Positions 34,320-46,559 of a stretch of 64,000 bases of DNA are shown in pieces; position 1 is the stretch's first letter, and each line of letters opens with the position of its first letter. The translations under genes and the position numbers were made by a program. Source of the stretch: Wyeomyia smithii (lineage: Eukaryota; Arthropoda; Insecta; Diptera; Culicidae); assembly GCF_029784165.1 (NCBI RefSeq), contig NC_073694.1, positions 38,731,006 to 38,795,005 of the forward strand, given 5' to 3'. Under the pieces are notes generated by a model. It ran no database searches. It saw only the letters and a program-made list of their open reading frames with translations, and was not told the origin of the DNA.

Positions 34320-37260
34320 TATGCGATACTTTACAGATTCGTCGCCCACTTTCAGCTGTCGGTGCACGAAGCAAAACCGGGTAGATGAAGGAAGCATTAT
34401 CGTTTTCGAGCCCATTTTTTCAAGCACTCCTTTTAGTCGAACAACTTTAGTCCAGTACTCCTACTCGCAAGCAGGAACTCGCGAAATTTTTAACAGTCAC
34501 TGAGTAGCAAGACAAAAGAGTTCCTGTGTGCCAGCACAGCAGCAGCAGCTACTCCGGCGGGTGAATGAAGAATAAAGAGTATCTCGAAAACGTGCGAGCA
34601 AAAGCGTAGCATATGTCTCGTTTTTAAGCAGAAAGGAGTAGAAAGTGTTTGCTTCTCGCTTCGCGCACCGCAACGCTGATTACAAGTCCACGTACGCGAG
34701 AAAAAAAGTGACCGCCCGGAATCTAATCGGTTAATAGCTTTAATTTATTTAACATATTCTACCTAAACCTAATCTTCTCAAATCGGAGAGAAACAAAACT
34801 TTTGATATCTACCGCTAAGCCAAATTTGAAAAGTTGATTTCTTTTTGCACCTTACTGTTTATATTATGCGGTAAACAACAAATGTTGTTCTCGAATTGAC
34901 CATTGACTGAACTCTGCAACACTTTATTTGTAGAGCACGCGGGTTGCACGGTAAGCGCTATCGCTAAAGATAGCAAGAAAACACTTAATCTTTTACGTGG
35001 TTTTATTCTATTCTCTATTTTCAATACTCATCCGCACTCATGTCCTTATTACAACGCAACCCATATTGAGTGTGAGTGTTGTAAGCGCGCAAAACCACTG
35101 TTTTTTTCGTTCCGTATTGCAATGACTATCATCATTGATTTCGGTTACACATCGGAATATATATAGTTTGCTTGTCTTTCAGTCACGCGCACGACAAACG
35201 AAATTTACTCAAATTGCCTTTTTCCCAAGCAAACTCTGAAGCTGAGGTACACTAAAATTTGTTATTTTTTTGTGGGTAGCAACGCAAACACTCCTGTTCT
35301 GACTACAAATTACCTTTGCTTTTAGTCCTCCACTCACCTCCTCTCGCCTGGTATGAAGCCAGTCGTAAGGAAATCAAAGCTAACTGCGTCCTAACTAATA
35401 TTCGGCACACGTGTTAAATTAGCACATGGCTATAGGTTCTGATGCAGGTGCATCGACAAAAACCGCCAAAAACGTAATAAAGGGCGGAAGACCCATTTAA
35501 GATGTAAGAAAGACGTAGTATCGAAGATATCAAGCATGTAAATGAAATCTAAAGTTAGCCAAACCACTGCCGGTTGATTATGAACGTCATTTTATAGTTA
35601 CATGTCCCATAAGTTCTGTAATGTCATGGCATTACCATCAAAATTAGGTTGTCAAGTGATGAAATAAGGCAGTACCTGTTGTAGTTCATTGAGGATAGAC
35701 TATGAAAGAGTCAAGAAAATAATGGGAGTTATAAACTTTTTTGCTCGAGAAAATAAGCAGTTTGGTTTTTTTTAAGTATGAAACAATTTTTATATGCATT
35801 GAAATTGTAATTTTTCAATAGTACAGTTATTCGATAGCAAAAAGTTGTTTGTTTATTAAAAATATCAATTACGACCGAAGACGTTAATAACGAACATTTA
35901 CAGAAAAATTTAAGAAAACCGGCTGTAGCTCACCAAAGCCATTGTATGCAAAACATCATATCGAGTTTCAAGTTTAGCTTATAGCGCGTGACAAGCCGCA
36001 CTTGAAATCTATCCAACTTTCTCCCTATTACTCAAAGCAAAATGTACAAAAATGTTCTCAAGAAGTTGTACTCAAAGATAAAGCAATATAATTTTTTTTC
36101 GATATTTTTAAAAATAGAGAAGATATTTAACCTACACAAGACATGCTGCACATATTGTACCCCAAAATAATTCTTTAAGTATACTACGACGTTCAAGATG
36201 TACGGAGGAAGGAATAATTATTTTGCTGATACGTGAAAATTTTTACTGTTTCAAAAAAAGTTAGAGTATAAGATAAACCCATTTCCGTTCAACAATTATA
36301 CTTGAAAATTTTCACGATGAAATTATTCAGTAAGGTACAGATTGATCTTTAATTTGCAATACAGTTTGTGTTAATTATGTTTATACTTGATAAGTAATGA
36401 GAGTTTGAAGTTCATTTTTTGAGGTAAAAACTGATTTGTCTCCGCCGGGATCGGGTTATGCTATTGGCCATTATTTTTTAACATTATGTAAAATCTGATC
36501 AACAGTTTTGATTTAAAATATTTTGATATATCGACATAAAGTTTTCAAAGTTTTAAGAATTAAGCAGAGGTTTATCTTCTATCCTGCAAATGCGCCACAG
36601 TAAGCCAACTTTTTTTCATTCTTATCAAATAATATTTGTTCACTTATGTAGAAGAAGACGAAAACAAAGAAGTAGACAAAGCTGGTGGTGATGGGATAAG
36701 GATTGTTATGTTGTTACGCAACACTATAAAAGGTTTCTGTGATGTAACGCAGATGACAGATGTTTCATGCGTGTGAAGTTATATCGGAGTATTAGAGAGG
36801 GATTTGAACTATCAGTGATTAAAAGAGGAAAGTACTTCGTTATTCCAAGCTTTGCTAATGTTAATAACAAATTGCAGAGACTAACTTCTGCATGTGTGAA
36901 TATTTTTTTGAGCAATCCAGTATTTTTTCATGAGCAATGGTTTTTGTAATTTGTTTTTTTCTCAATCACATTCATTTTAATTTATTTTGTAAGTTTAGTT
37001 CGAATATAATATATGTAACATCAAACAATTGAGAAAATGAATAATTATTCATGTCATGAAATTTAAAAAAAAATAAATCGTTAGAAAACAATTTTCGAAA
37101 ATAAACAAATAATGGAGAAAAAGTCTTTAGATATTGAAGAAAACAGCTGTGCAGTGGATCCGTATAAGAAGCGAGATGCAGATTCGTTTTCGAGTAAGCA
37201 ATCAATCCACGATCTACTGAACGAAGGATTTATCGCAGCTTAGATAATTAATTAAGTTTT
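34320..37260. other. no gene seen
   Basis: AT-rich sequence. I found no defensible exon or complete mobile element. Confidence 0.45.
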
Positions 37261-37261
37261 A

Positions 37262-37615
37262 AACCAGCGCTGGCCATCTGCATCGAATTGTCTGTCGATA
37301 GTGTCATAGTTACATCTTGAACTTCAACTCGATATAAAAAAAAATTAATTTTAGATTAAATACCAACTTTTAATAGTTCAAAATGCATTTGTGACGCTTT
37401 TAATCTTCGTTTTCGAGCACTTCAGCTGTCAAAATCGATGCTAAGGCATTCGAGTAGTGATACACGTGAAAACTACTCGAATGCATTTGAATTGATTTTG
37501 ACAGCTGCGGTGCCCGAAAAGGAAACAAATGATTTTCAACTGGAAGCGAAAGTTAATAGCGTCACTATAGCCTGACAATTTTCAATTGAAAATGATATTG
37601 TCAAACCCTGGTCTA
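37262..37615. mobile_element. miniature fold-back element (copy 1)
   Basis: The core hairpin is at 37405-37515: CAGCTGTCAAAATCGATG...CATTCGAGTAGTGA mirrored by CTACTCGAATG...GATTTTGACAGCTG. The same core recurs at 58128-58225. Outer ends (ACCAGCGCTGG and CCCTGGTCT) are weakly inverted. It has no coding capacity. Confidence 0.55.
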
Positions 37616-37769
37616 AAGTCTACGTCACCGTACAACAAGATTAGTAAACGCCGTGTATTGACTGCACTTGCACCTTGTGTTTGAATGGAATATTTCAAAA
37701 ACAAAAGTAAAAAAAAAATATATTAAAATGAGACCCACCCGAAACGCGCCTAGTCAAACCTCACCACTG

Positions 37770-39663
37770 CACAGTGGTTTAAAATACAAATTTCGCGAAC
37801 TTAATCCTGTAGTGGCTGAGTTTTTAATTTTAGGACTATTGTGTCTTCGAAGCAATTATTTGTATTGAAATTGCCCACATTACGGTATTATGTAACAACA
37901 ACCATAGCCTACTATGGTAGAAATAAAATTTTTAACTTTCTTGTTTCAGCATGAAACTCAAAGCTGTCTCCAGGAAAGTTGTAGATTATTTCATTACAAA
38001 CAACTTTGCCAACGAGACTGTTTCTCTATGTACTGTAGATTTTGGAAAAAATTAAGTTTCATATGACAATGTCCGTAAATTCAGTTTTTCGCTTCTAACT
38101 TTTTTGTTTGATTTTTTTTCTAAATAAAATGTTCTAGAGAGTTTTAGGTCTTATCATGTTCTAAAAATTTTATGAAGACACTGTACTAAAATTCTCTTTG
38201 GTTTTAAAGATATAAGCAATTTCATAAATAATTTACCCATTTTCCTACTGCGGATTGGAGGAAAAGGGGGACGCCCGGATGCATACACTGACCGCCATTT
38301 TTTAGTTTCAGGTTAGTACTACAAAATGGTGAAAGAGTTACTCGTCCGACTAGTCACAATTTTGAGTACGAGCATTTAACATTTTTGTAGTTTTGGACAT
38401 TCTTCCTTCAGTGTAAGGAGGTAACATCAGAGTTATACGTTTTTGAACGATTTGTGTAAGCATATGTATGAGCATATGTGATTGAATATGTAAGTGTGTG
38501 TATGTATGTGACGTATGTATGTGAAAAAATGGGTGTACATGTGATTTGTATTCAGATTTAAATTTCTAATTACTGCTTACTTGTGAAATTTGGTTAATAA
38601 TTAGTGCTTTGACAACTGACTAATTACCTTGCGCGTTTCTCCATACATCAAATAACCCGCGTTTATTGCAATATACCGACGTTTTGAACGATGCAAATTT
38701 TTATTAAACTCAAAAAGGCAAAACACTGAATACTGCTAGGATTATGAGTATTCTTGGTGAATGTGTGGGTTACCAGTGTAAATAACGTCAGTAAGCGATA
38801 GTGAAAACCATAAGCCATGGGAGATAGACTAATACTAATTTCCCCTCTTATTTTGCACTTATGGATAATTTCAGAGAATATAATTGTACCTATTGTTAAA
38901 AACTTCAGTAGGTTATCGGACTACTTCGGTAGCGAACAGCATTTTTAAGCAAAACATATAAATATATTCTTACTTCTTCTTCTTCCAGAAACGTATAACT
39001 CTGATGTTATCTCGTTACACTGAAGGAAGAATGTCCAAAACTACAAAAATGTTACAAGCTCGTACTCAAAATCGTGACGAGTCGGACGAGTAACCCTTTC
39101 ACCATTTTGTAGTACTAACCTGAAACTAAAAAATGGCGGTGAGTGTATGCTTCCAGGCGTCCCCCTTTTTCTCTAATTCGCAGTAGAAAATTGGGTGAAT
39201 TATTGTTGAAATTGCTTATATCTTTTGAACCAAAAGGAATTTCAGTACAGTGTCCCCATAAAATTTTCAGAACATGATAAGACCTAAAACTCTCCAGAAC
39301 ATTGTATTTAGAAAAAAAAAATCAAACAAGAAAGTTAGAAGCGAAAAACTGAATTTACAGACATTGTCATATGAAACTTAATTTTTTCCAAAATCTACAG
39401 TACATAGAGAAAAAGTCTCGTTGGCAAAGTTGTTTGTAATGAAATAATCTACAACTTTCCTGAAGACAGCTTTGAGTTTCATGCAGAGACAAGAAAGTTA
39501 AAAGTTTTATTTTTGCCATAGTAGGCTATGGTTGTTGTTACATAATACCGTAATGTGGGCAATTTCAATACAAGCAATTGCTTCAAAGACACTATAGTCC
39601 TAAAGCAAAGGACTTAGCCACTACAGAATTAAGTTCGCGAAATTGGTATTTTAAACCACTGTG
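37770..39663. mobile_element. 1.9-kb fold-back element with CACAGTGG termini (Transib-like)
   Basis: The two arms, about 37770-38442 and 38989-39663, are inverted copies about 673 bases long with few differences. Both ends read CACAGTGGTTTAAAATAC. Exact 5-bp duplications CACTG flank it (37765-37769 and 39664-39668). The 546-bp centre has TGTGTATGTATG runs and no transposase. Five-bp TSDs with CACWRTG-type ends are the mark of Transib transposons, the relatives of RAG1. The family assignment is inference. Confidence 0.68.
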
Positions 39664-40020
39664 CACTGTGCGTGTTAGCTTTCGAACCGGTTCTGCACTA
39701 CTACGCACCCCTCCGATCAGTAATGATGTTGCGATACCTAAAAACTATCAACGAGAAACCTTAGCCTTTCGCGCGCTTGGTGGCATTTACTCTTGCTGCC
39801 TTTGCTACTAATAACGTGTTTAAGGTGAATTTAGTAACAGACAAAATTTATCCTCTAATACCTCGCGAACCGATACCGCTCTCTGTATGCATGGCGTATG
39901 TGAGCGCTGACCTCGAATGTGTGTGTGGGGTGACGGCAGGGGAGAGTGATCCAGTTCTGTTGCGCATTGTTGCTCTAAAGTAGGGGCTTGGAAGTCCAAC
40001 ACAAAACGGTAGTAAATATA

Positions 40021-40026
40021 TTTATT
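40021..40026 (-). terminator. candidate polyadenylation signal AATAAA
   Basis: TTTATT on the plus strand gives AATAAA on the transcript. It lies near the last non-repeat sequence before the fold-back element. Other AATAAA words occur closer to the stop (for example near 41010), so shorter UTR forms are also possible. Confidence 0.35.
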
Positions 40027-40934
40027 GTTATATATGACGTCATGACACACTGCATTCTGCCAATATTATTTAGCTTTTCTTTTTTTTTGTTTTGATTTTG
40101 TTTTGTTTCACCTAACAACATCAATGGTAGTTGTATAAAAAATAGTATTTTTTAATAGTATTCGAATAGTCTACTTACCTTTTTGTGTTTTTTTTTTCTC
40201 TTGATCTAGTTGGCGGTAGTCGCAGTTTGTTTAATTTTTTCTCTGTTTTTTGTTTTATCTAAATAGACACTAATAAATCGCTCGTTTTCATCCACGTCCC
40301 TCCTAAAACACCAAAATCCGAGTATCCTCCGTCCCCGGGTAACTATATTGTATTCGTGTGAAGAAAAATATACACCTAGCTGCTGTTGATTAATAATTGT
40401 AAGAATTTAGAATTCTATTCCTCAAACTAACTTTTATTTATAGCTTCTTTTTTTTCTAGTTTTTTTTTTTAAATCTGTTTCTGCAGGCTTTAACTACAGC
40501 CTAAGAAGACCGCCTAAGGTTGCGCACCGTCACCTTCCCGGGACCAGACTGGGGGAAATGTTCCGACTGTACAGGTTTGCCAGCTTTTTTTTCTCGACTT
40601 CAACATTTCCCTATCCCGGTGCAAAATCCGGTCCCCTGGTGGAAGGGATCAGGCAAAATTTTCACTTGATTTCTTTCATAGGTTTTTTTACGTTGGCTTT
40701 TCGAAGGCCAACGGAGCCATCACAAACAACAACATGCCTTACGTTCGTGTCGTCTTTTTTTAATATAGTTTTGTTCTTGTAAAAGTATTGGTTTGCACAC
40801 AGTTTACTCGGTAACACTTACTATAATATTGAAAACTATACTTTTTGTGAGTGTGTGTGTCTGTTTTTTTTTACGTTTGTGTTAGACAAATCGGTTGTAT
40901 AAGAATCACTATATCCTTTTAGGAAAATAACACT

Positions 40935-40942
40935 TATGTACA
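40935..40942 (-). promoter_or_regulatory. Pumilio-type site UGUACAUA
   Basis: Plus strand TATGTACA equals UGUACAUA in the putative receptor 3' UTR, an exact match to the UGUANAUA consensus. Confidence 0.45.
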
Positions 40943-41025
40943 GAACGAGCTTTTTTTTGATTACCACTTGTTAAAATTTCCTCTAGTAGAACACTAACAA
41001 TCGTTTTGTTTTTATTTGATTAGGT

Positions 41026-41033
41026 TATGTACA
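41026..41033 (-). promoter_or_regulatory. Pumilio-type site UGUACAUA
   Basis: Second exact UGUACAUA in the same UTR, 91 bases from the previous one. Confidence 0.45.
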
Positions 41034-41203
41034 GATCCTGTGGATCCCCGACCCCGTGAGATTGACCCACAAGGGCATGGATTTATTGCTTGATTAAAAC
41101 ACGGTTTCGTTTTGGTTTATGAATGCTGCTTGCACTAGTTACTCTAGCTCACTGTTTGAATGTTTTGGTGAGTGCGAAACGATGACGAACTGCTGAAGTT
41201 GTA

Positions 41204-41222
41204 TATGTACAGACTATTTACA
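41204..41222 (-). promoter_or_regulatory. paired Pumilio-type sites UGUAAAUA and UGUACAUA
   Basis: TATGTACA at 41204-41211 and TATTTACA at 41215-41222 give two UGUANAUA matches three bases apart on the transcript strand. Confidence 0.5.
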
Positions 41223-42153
41223 AGCGGACAGGAGACGGCTGGTAGATTTTTGTTTTACTAGATAGGGGCACATTTGTAGTCCACCAGTCGGCTCCAGTCT
41301 CAGTTATAAAAATTCTAATTGTTTATTTTTATACCGGTATTCACCTGCCAGAGTTTGTTAATTTTTACACGATTCTCCTCGCTCCTCTACTTCCGTTGCG
41401 TATTCGGCCTTATCCTTAAACGTGAGAAAAGTACTACACATATTTTGACTCGATTTGTTCTGCTATAAGTATTATTCGAAACCTACCGCTAGTAATTTGA
41501 AACTCAAGAGTGAGATAACTATTATTGCTTACGTGCTATCGTTTGTTTCCTAGTGTATGTCTCTGTCTCTCTTTCGTGGAAGAGGGTTAGGTCCCACAGC
41601 CTTCTCAAAACCGGGTCCAGCCCTGCTGATAAAAGTAGGAAGCGGGAGCGGGCGGTACAGTTCGGGTGGGGGAAGATTTTGGAGTTTATTTCCTAGACGA
41701 TTCGACATCTAACCTTGAAAGTATAGATAGTGTACTTCGTATAAAATTTGCGAGTTTTATTTTGCTTAGTCTTTCTAAAAGATAAATTCTTCTCAGCCAG
41801 CATCCTGGCGGCGGGTGGGACTTGATACTACGATGATTGGAAATGCCCCCTGTTTTGAGGCCTACGTATGTTTTTTTTCTTCATTTGTATGTTTGCGTGC
41901 GTGCGTGTATTTGTGTGTGTGCGTACACTTGGTGTTTTAGTCTTAGGTTGTCGGCGTCACCGACTAGTTTTGTTTCAGTATGAACGCAGGGACGATAGCT
42001 TCAGTGAAGCAGTTGGCCATTCTGTTGAGGGGGTTATCGGAGGTAGCCTCCGCGGTAACCTCCACCACCAAGCTGTGCACCGCTGACCGCCCGCTCCGTA
42101 GCTTTTTCGATACTCCGGGAAACGCAGCGATAGCAGCACACATAAGCCAAACA

Positions 42154-43176
42154 TCACTTGAACAGAATTCGTCGGAAAGCCCGCCGGAAGTCCTTGTTAA
42201 ATATAGTGTAAATGGCCGGATTCAAGGCCGAGTTCATATATCCCAACCAAAATGCTAGCGAAAATGCAATATCCGGTATGTGACAGTCCTTGCAAACGGG
42301 CACCAGAATATACAGGAAGAAGAAGGGCAGCCAGCAGGCTATGAAACTGCCCATGATTAACCCCAAGATCAGGGTCGCCCTCTTCTCCTTCTTCCTCGCT
42401 ATCCTTCGTTTTTCTTTCTCCGGATCCCTTGGCTTTGGCTTGGGCAAGGCAGGTTCCATTTCGCTGCATGCACTGTCTGTCGCCCGGGCAGATATCGAAA
42501 TCGTCTGTTGGCCCACCCCAATGCCCGCTCCAGCTCCCGCACAGTTACTCTTGGTATTGTTGTTCTTGTTTCGACCTCGGCCTCTCTGACCGAAAATCGG
42601 TTGACACAGCCTGAATTTCAGTGGTTTCACCACAGCACACCTACTGACCACACCCGAGTCCGAACTGGACGGATCGAACTCACTGACCATGTCCGTCTCG
42701 ATACCGACCGAAAGTGCTCGGTTCCGTGCAAGACCACCCGGACTTATCGTTGCTCCCGAATTAGCGGCTGCTCCGTTGTTACCCCGAAGAAGCGGCAGGG
42801 CCGTTAGCCCACCACCCGGTTTGACCACTTTCAGTGTATCCTTCATTTCCTGCATCACTGCGGCATGATCGTGATCCGCCGCTTCACTGGTGGACATGTC
42901 CGAGGCGAAGTCACATGTCACCACCGGAATGGCCATGGTTGTCCCACTGGCTCCACCGGCGCCCCCAAGGCCTCTGGGCGGTGGTTCTATCGTTGCTATC
43001 TGCTGCTGGTGGCCGGGGTTGTTGTTTAAGCTATTGTTGTTGTTGTTACTGTTGGCAGCGGCATGCTGACCGTTGACGCTGGTAGCCGTAGGGGCTACGG
43101 CGCCGGCCGACACGGATGAGGCACTGGGGAGAGACGGCATCGGATTGGTGCCGATAGGACGAGTGAAACTGGTGTC
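42154..43176 (-). CDS. Octα2R: terminal coding exon of alpha2-adrenergic-like octopamine receptor (ICL3, TM6, TM7)
   Basis: This 340-codon exon plus stop starts after a ...TTTCATTGCAG acceptor on the minus strand. About the first 255 residues are a Ser/Asn/Gly-rich third intracellular loop with an Asn-rich run and many low-complexity patches. Then come basic REK-type residues (KEKRRIARKKEKR), TM6 with CWLPFFF, an extracellular CKDC, and TM7 with NSALNPAIYTIF (NPxxY). Helix 8 is DFRRAFRRIL and the tail is very short, as in alpha2-type receptors. CWxP, NPxxY and the short tail show an aminergic class A receptor; the TM6/TM7 wording fits insect alpha2-like octopamine receptors, which couple to Gi. 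A tyramine or dopamine D2-like receptor is less likely. It joins in phase 0 to the exon at 58566-58724. The upstream exons are outside the window. Confidence 0.72.
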   Translation of the reverse strand, partial: DTSFTRPIGTNPMPSLPSASSVSAGAVAPTATSVNGQHAAANSNNNNNSLNNNPGHQQQIATIEPPPRGLGGAGGASGTTMAIPVVTCDFASDMSTSEAADHDHAAVMQEMKDTLKVVKPGGGLTALPLLRGNNGAAANSGATISPGGLARNRALSVGIETDMVSEFDPSSSDSGVVSRCAVVKPLKFRLCQPIFGQRGRGRNKNNNTKSNCAGAGAGIGVGQQTISISARATDSACSEMEPALPKPKPRDPEKEKRRIARKKEKRATLILGLIMGSFIACWLPFFFLYILVPVCKDCHIPDIAFSLAFWLGYMNSALNPAIYTIFNKDFRRAFRRILFK

Positions 43177-44649
43177 CTGCAATGAAAGTCACACAAATAG
43201 AATTACATTGGGTCTAAATTAGTTGTATAACACTGATCGATAAAAGCGAAATATAATTATGCCCTAGACAGGCTGGGGAAATGTACTGGTACGCTACAGT
43301 ATTCACACGACAGTAGCAAGATTTTTGTGATTACCACTGTGGAATGAAACACTACGCGACAGTAGCCACTACCGAAGTTTCATACGATCTGCTTTATCTC
43401 TTGCTTTTTGTCACGAATTCAATATGAACAACAATTCTCTCGCTTACTTCTCTTTATATTGTTGTCATTGTATAGACAGTCTCTGGCTCGTGTGTTATTG
43501 ACTTTAGCTGTCTGTGCTATTTATTGCATTTATTATGAATTGAAGTGGAATCAATTTAGTTAGCATCGATTTTTATTTGGCTCCGAGGACGTTAATTGAA
43601 TTTGTAAGATTCATGCTTTCATTGTCCTGCTTTTGCTGAAACATATTAAATTTAGATGAGACTTCCGCTACAGCGAACTATTTCCGAATGAAAAAGTTTA
43701 GAAGTTGGGATTCAAATCTTCTGGTATACACGATTTCGGCAGTACATATATGGAAATCCTTTATTTCCCATCTTATTACTGTGTTAAACTGTTGCATGAT
43801 TGCTAATTATTGTCATTCGCACAATGCGACAGTCACGATATCGAAGCGGCCGGAGATCGGCACAAAAAGAGAATCATTAACCGTCCGTGTTGGCTTCTCA
43901 TCACACGATTCTCTCAAATAGAGAAGCGTACAGTTGAACGCTGCTGTCGCAGTCTGCAAGAGAGGCAACAATTCTTTTCGATACGGTGTCATGCAAAAAT
44001 GTCAACTGTTCGACACACTGGCCCTAGAGTTCAAACTGGAAAAACATAACATATTAAGGTTATTAATCATGATCGGAACAGTCCGAAAATGTACCATGGT
44101 CGTAGCAATTTTTGTAAGCGAAATTTCTCCACTATTTAATGAAACAAATATATCAAACATTCAACAAAAAAATCAACGACTTTTCCTGATGCTCTTCAGA
44201 AAGTTTCATTAGGATTGTTCAAACATTACTGTTAGTACTTGAAAAAATTTTAAAAATGATTTATTTTCGAACACAATTTCCCCTTACAATTGCTCTCATG
44301 CTTTGTTTGCAAGCAGTGATAATGAGTCAAACATTCACTGATTTCAGCTTATTTTTCCGTAATTTTTTGGTCTTACAGTCTACCAGCTTCTATTACATTT
44401 TTGTTTTGTCTTTCTGTTCGGGAATGGATTTCACGTAGGTACAATTCATGGAAAAGCTTTTGTTAGCAACTTTTTTTTATTGAAAATGATCATTTTGGAA
44501 ACTTAAGAATAGTTTTAGGCAATTGAATTGTCTACCTAGAAATACTTGAACTCGATCGGATCTGGAATAAAATTGCTGTTCCGGTTATGATACACATTTT
44601 TCCCGATCATGGGTCCCCTATTCCAACCATGTTAAAAATTCTATGATTA

Positions 44650-46355
44650 CACAGTGCAACATTTCTTTTTCGAAATGGCTTCTATGTATGATTTTTTCTT
44701 GTATTTTGACGCAAAAATAAATTCCCCCGAGTTTGAACACATTTCACCTTAAAGGGCAACAGTAGCGCCATTTTTATCTTTTGAGAAATCGGAAGTTTTC
44801 GATGTTTTTTCGACGCCATTTTGCATTAAGCCAAATAGCAAAATTCTAAGAGTTTGTCTACTACTTTTCTTACCCATCATTCAAAAAAACAGATCTAAAA
44901 TCGGACAAAAACTGAGCTCAAAATGGTGTTTTTACGAAAACGGATTTTCACGGATTAAAATAATGCCAAGTATGTAGAACGTAAATGGTGATGCGCTAAT
45001 AACTAAAAGTGGCAGTTAAATTATGTCTTGTATTGAGTACAAAAGTCTCAGGAATCTATTGGTAGGTGCCTGATCCACGTAAAATGTCAGCAACATGCCA
45101 ATTTTACCCCAATTCGCCTACAATGCTGAAATTGGTTTATCTCGACGTTATATTAACTTATTTGAAAACAGTTTTATGTAATATGAAAAGTGTAAGGGAT
45201 ACTCAAAGATGTAGCAACAATTATGATACGGAATCGGGGTGCCTCACGGTACATGTAGTAGCCTTGAAAAAGGCCGATTACTGCAATTGAAATTTTCATT
45301 AAATTATCGCATAAATGCCTCATGGTCAGACCGCGTGCGATATCCGCTCTGACACAATATTTTCTTCGCACGTTGGAGAATGATGTAACTGGAAATAAAG
45401 GCGTGACTTCTTTATTTCCAGTTATACCATTCTCCAACGTTCGAAAAATTTAATTTCGAATGTTGCTATGCCAATGTACGAAAAATGAATTTAATTTTAT
45501 TCTGGTTTAGAGCTATCTTCTGAATAGCCCCGTCTTAATTTCGAGTTACCACAGTTTGTCTCACTTTCGTAATACGGATGTACAAAAAATGGTTTCGGGA
45601 GGACATTCTGTCGAGCCGAACCGATATAGCTCTCACAAAGGCAACAAAATAACACTGTATCGTGTCGTGTTGCGGCTGAATCAAGACAATGTTCCCGTTC
45701 CCGTGTCGAATGGAAGTAGGTTGTTGCGTGTTTGATATTGCCGATGGTATACAGGAGTATGAAGGTCGAAATTCACATCACCAATAACCGTTTTGTTTTG
45801 AGACGCAATAGCGTAAGTGCTGCATTTCGCCAGGATGAGCATGCAACGTCCGTGTGGTATAGGTGCAGTCATGGAATGAATTATACATAAAACACAAAGC
45901 GCATTCCTAGTTAACTAGGTATATTCTGTCGACCTTGTTAGGGGAAGAAGCATTGAGCGATAATCAGAGGACGACATTTGGGTTTCGACGAGACTTGACA
46001 ATTTTCAATAGTACAATTTTCTGCGTTTGGGCGGATTTGGTTGATTTTCCAATCGATTGCTGCAAAAATGACGGAAATCGGTTGGAAACTGATTGAGTTT
46101 AAAACGATTGAAAGTGGAAAATTTTCGTGACGCTCTCGATGTTTTCGGTTTTTGAATTGGATCCCTGTAATGAAATTGATCCCTGTGTGCCGTAAGACGT
46201 AACTCTATGTCAAAAAAAAATCTAAATGGCGCCACTGTTGCTCCTTAAGGTGAAATGTGTTCAAACTCGTGGGATTTTGTTTTTGCGTCAAAATAAATGA
46301 AAAAAACATACATAGAAGCCAAGGCTGAGGAAATATTTTTTTTTGTTGCACTGTG
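44650..46355. mobile_element. 1.7-kb TIR element, CACAGTGC termini
   Basis: The ends are CACAGTGCAACA and its complement. The arms of about 145-155 bases share GGCTTCTATGTATG, TTTTGACGCAAAAA and GAGTTTGAACACATTTCACC in inverted order. TTA lies at both outer borders (44647-44649, 46356-46358), suggesting a 3-bp target duplication of the PIF/Harbinger kind. There is no transposase. It contains a strong internal hairpin at 45370-45440. Confidence 0.68.
45370..45440. repeat. near-perfect 31-bp hairpin inside TIR element
   Basis: The arms 45370-45400 and 45410-45440 pair at 29 of 31 positions around a 9-base loop (GCGTGACTT). The arms contain GTTGGAGAATG and AACTGGAAATAAAG. Size and shape resemble a microRNA precursor; expression is unknown. 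Confidence 0.6.
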
Positions 46356-46559
46356 TTACATAAAATAATATATTCGAATAACTTCACGTCGGATTGGCTG
46401 TAAATATTTTTTTCTGTAAACTAGACAGATAGATTGTAGACAATGCATAGATAAAATTTTCATTACTTTCACTTCAAACCATAACTGACCTAGACGAGTT
46501 TACTATTCCATTGTGCCTATACTTAATAGGTTATGGACCCAGTCTGTAATGGAGTTAAG

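Larger units (their letters stand above)
40010..42153 (-). other. putative 3' UTR of the receptor gene
   Basis: It follows the receptor stop codon on the minus strand. It lacks recognisable transposons and has an A-rich composition on the transcript strand with CAAAA reiterations, as is common in long neuronal 3' UTRs of flies and mosquitoes. Its far end is set by the fold-back element and by a possible poly(A) signal at 40021-40026. The extent is inferred, since transcript data are not available. Confidence 0.5.

Noticed and set aside
42290..42807. Plus-strand open frames opposite the receptor exon
   Set aside because: They are antisense shadows of the GC-richer coding exon. They have no motifs, and the minus-strand reading explains the base composition.
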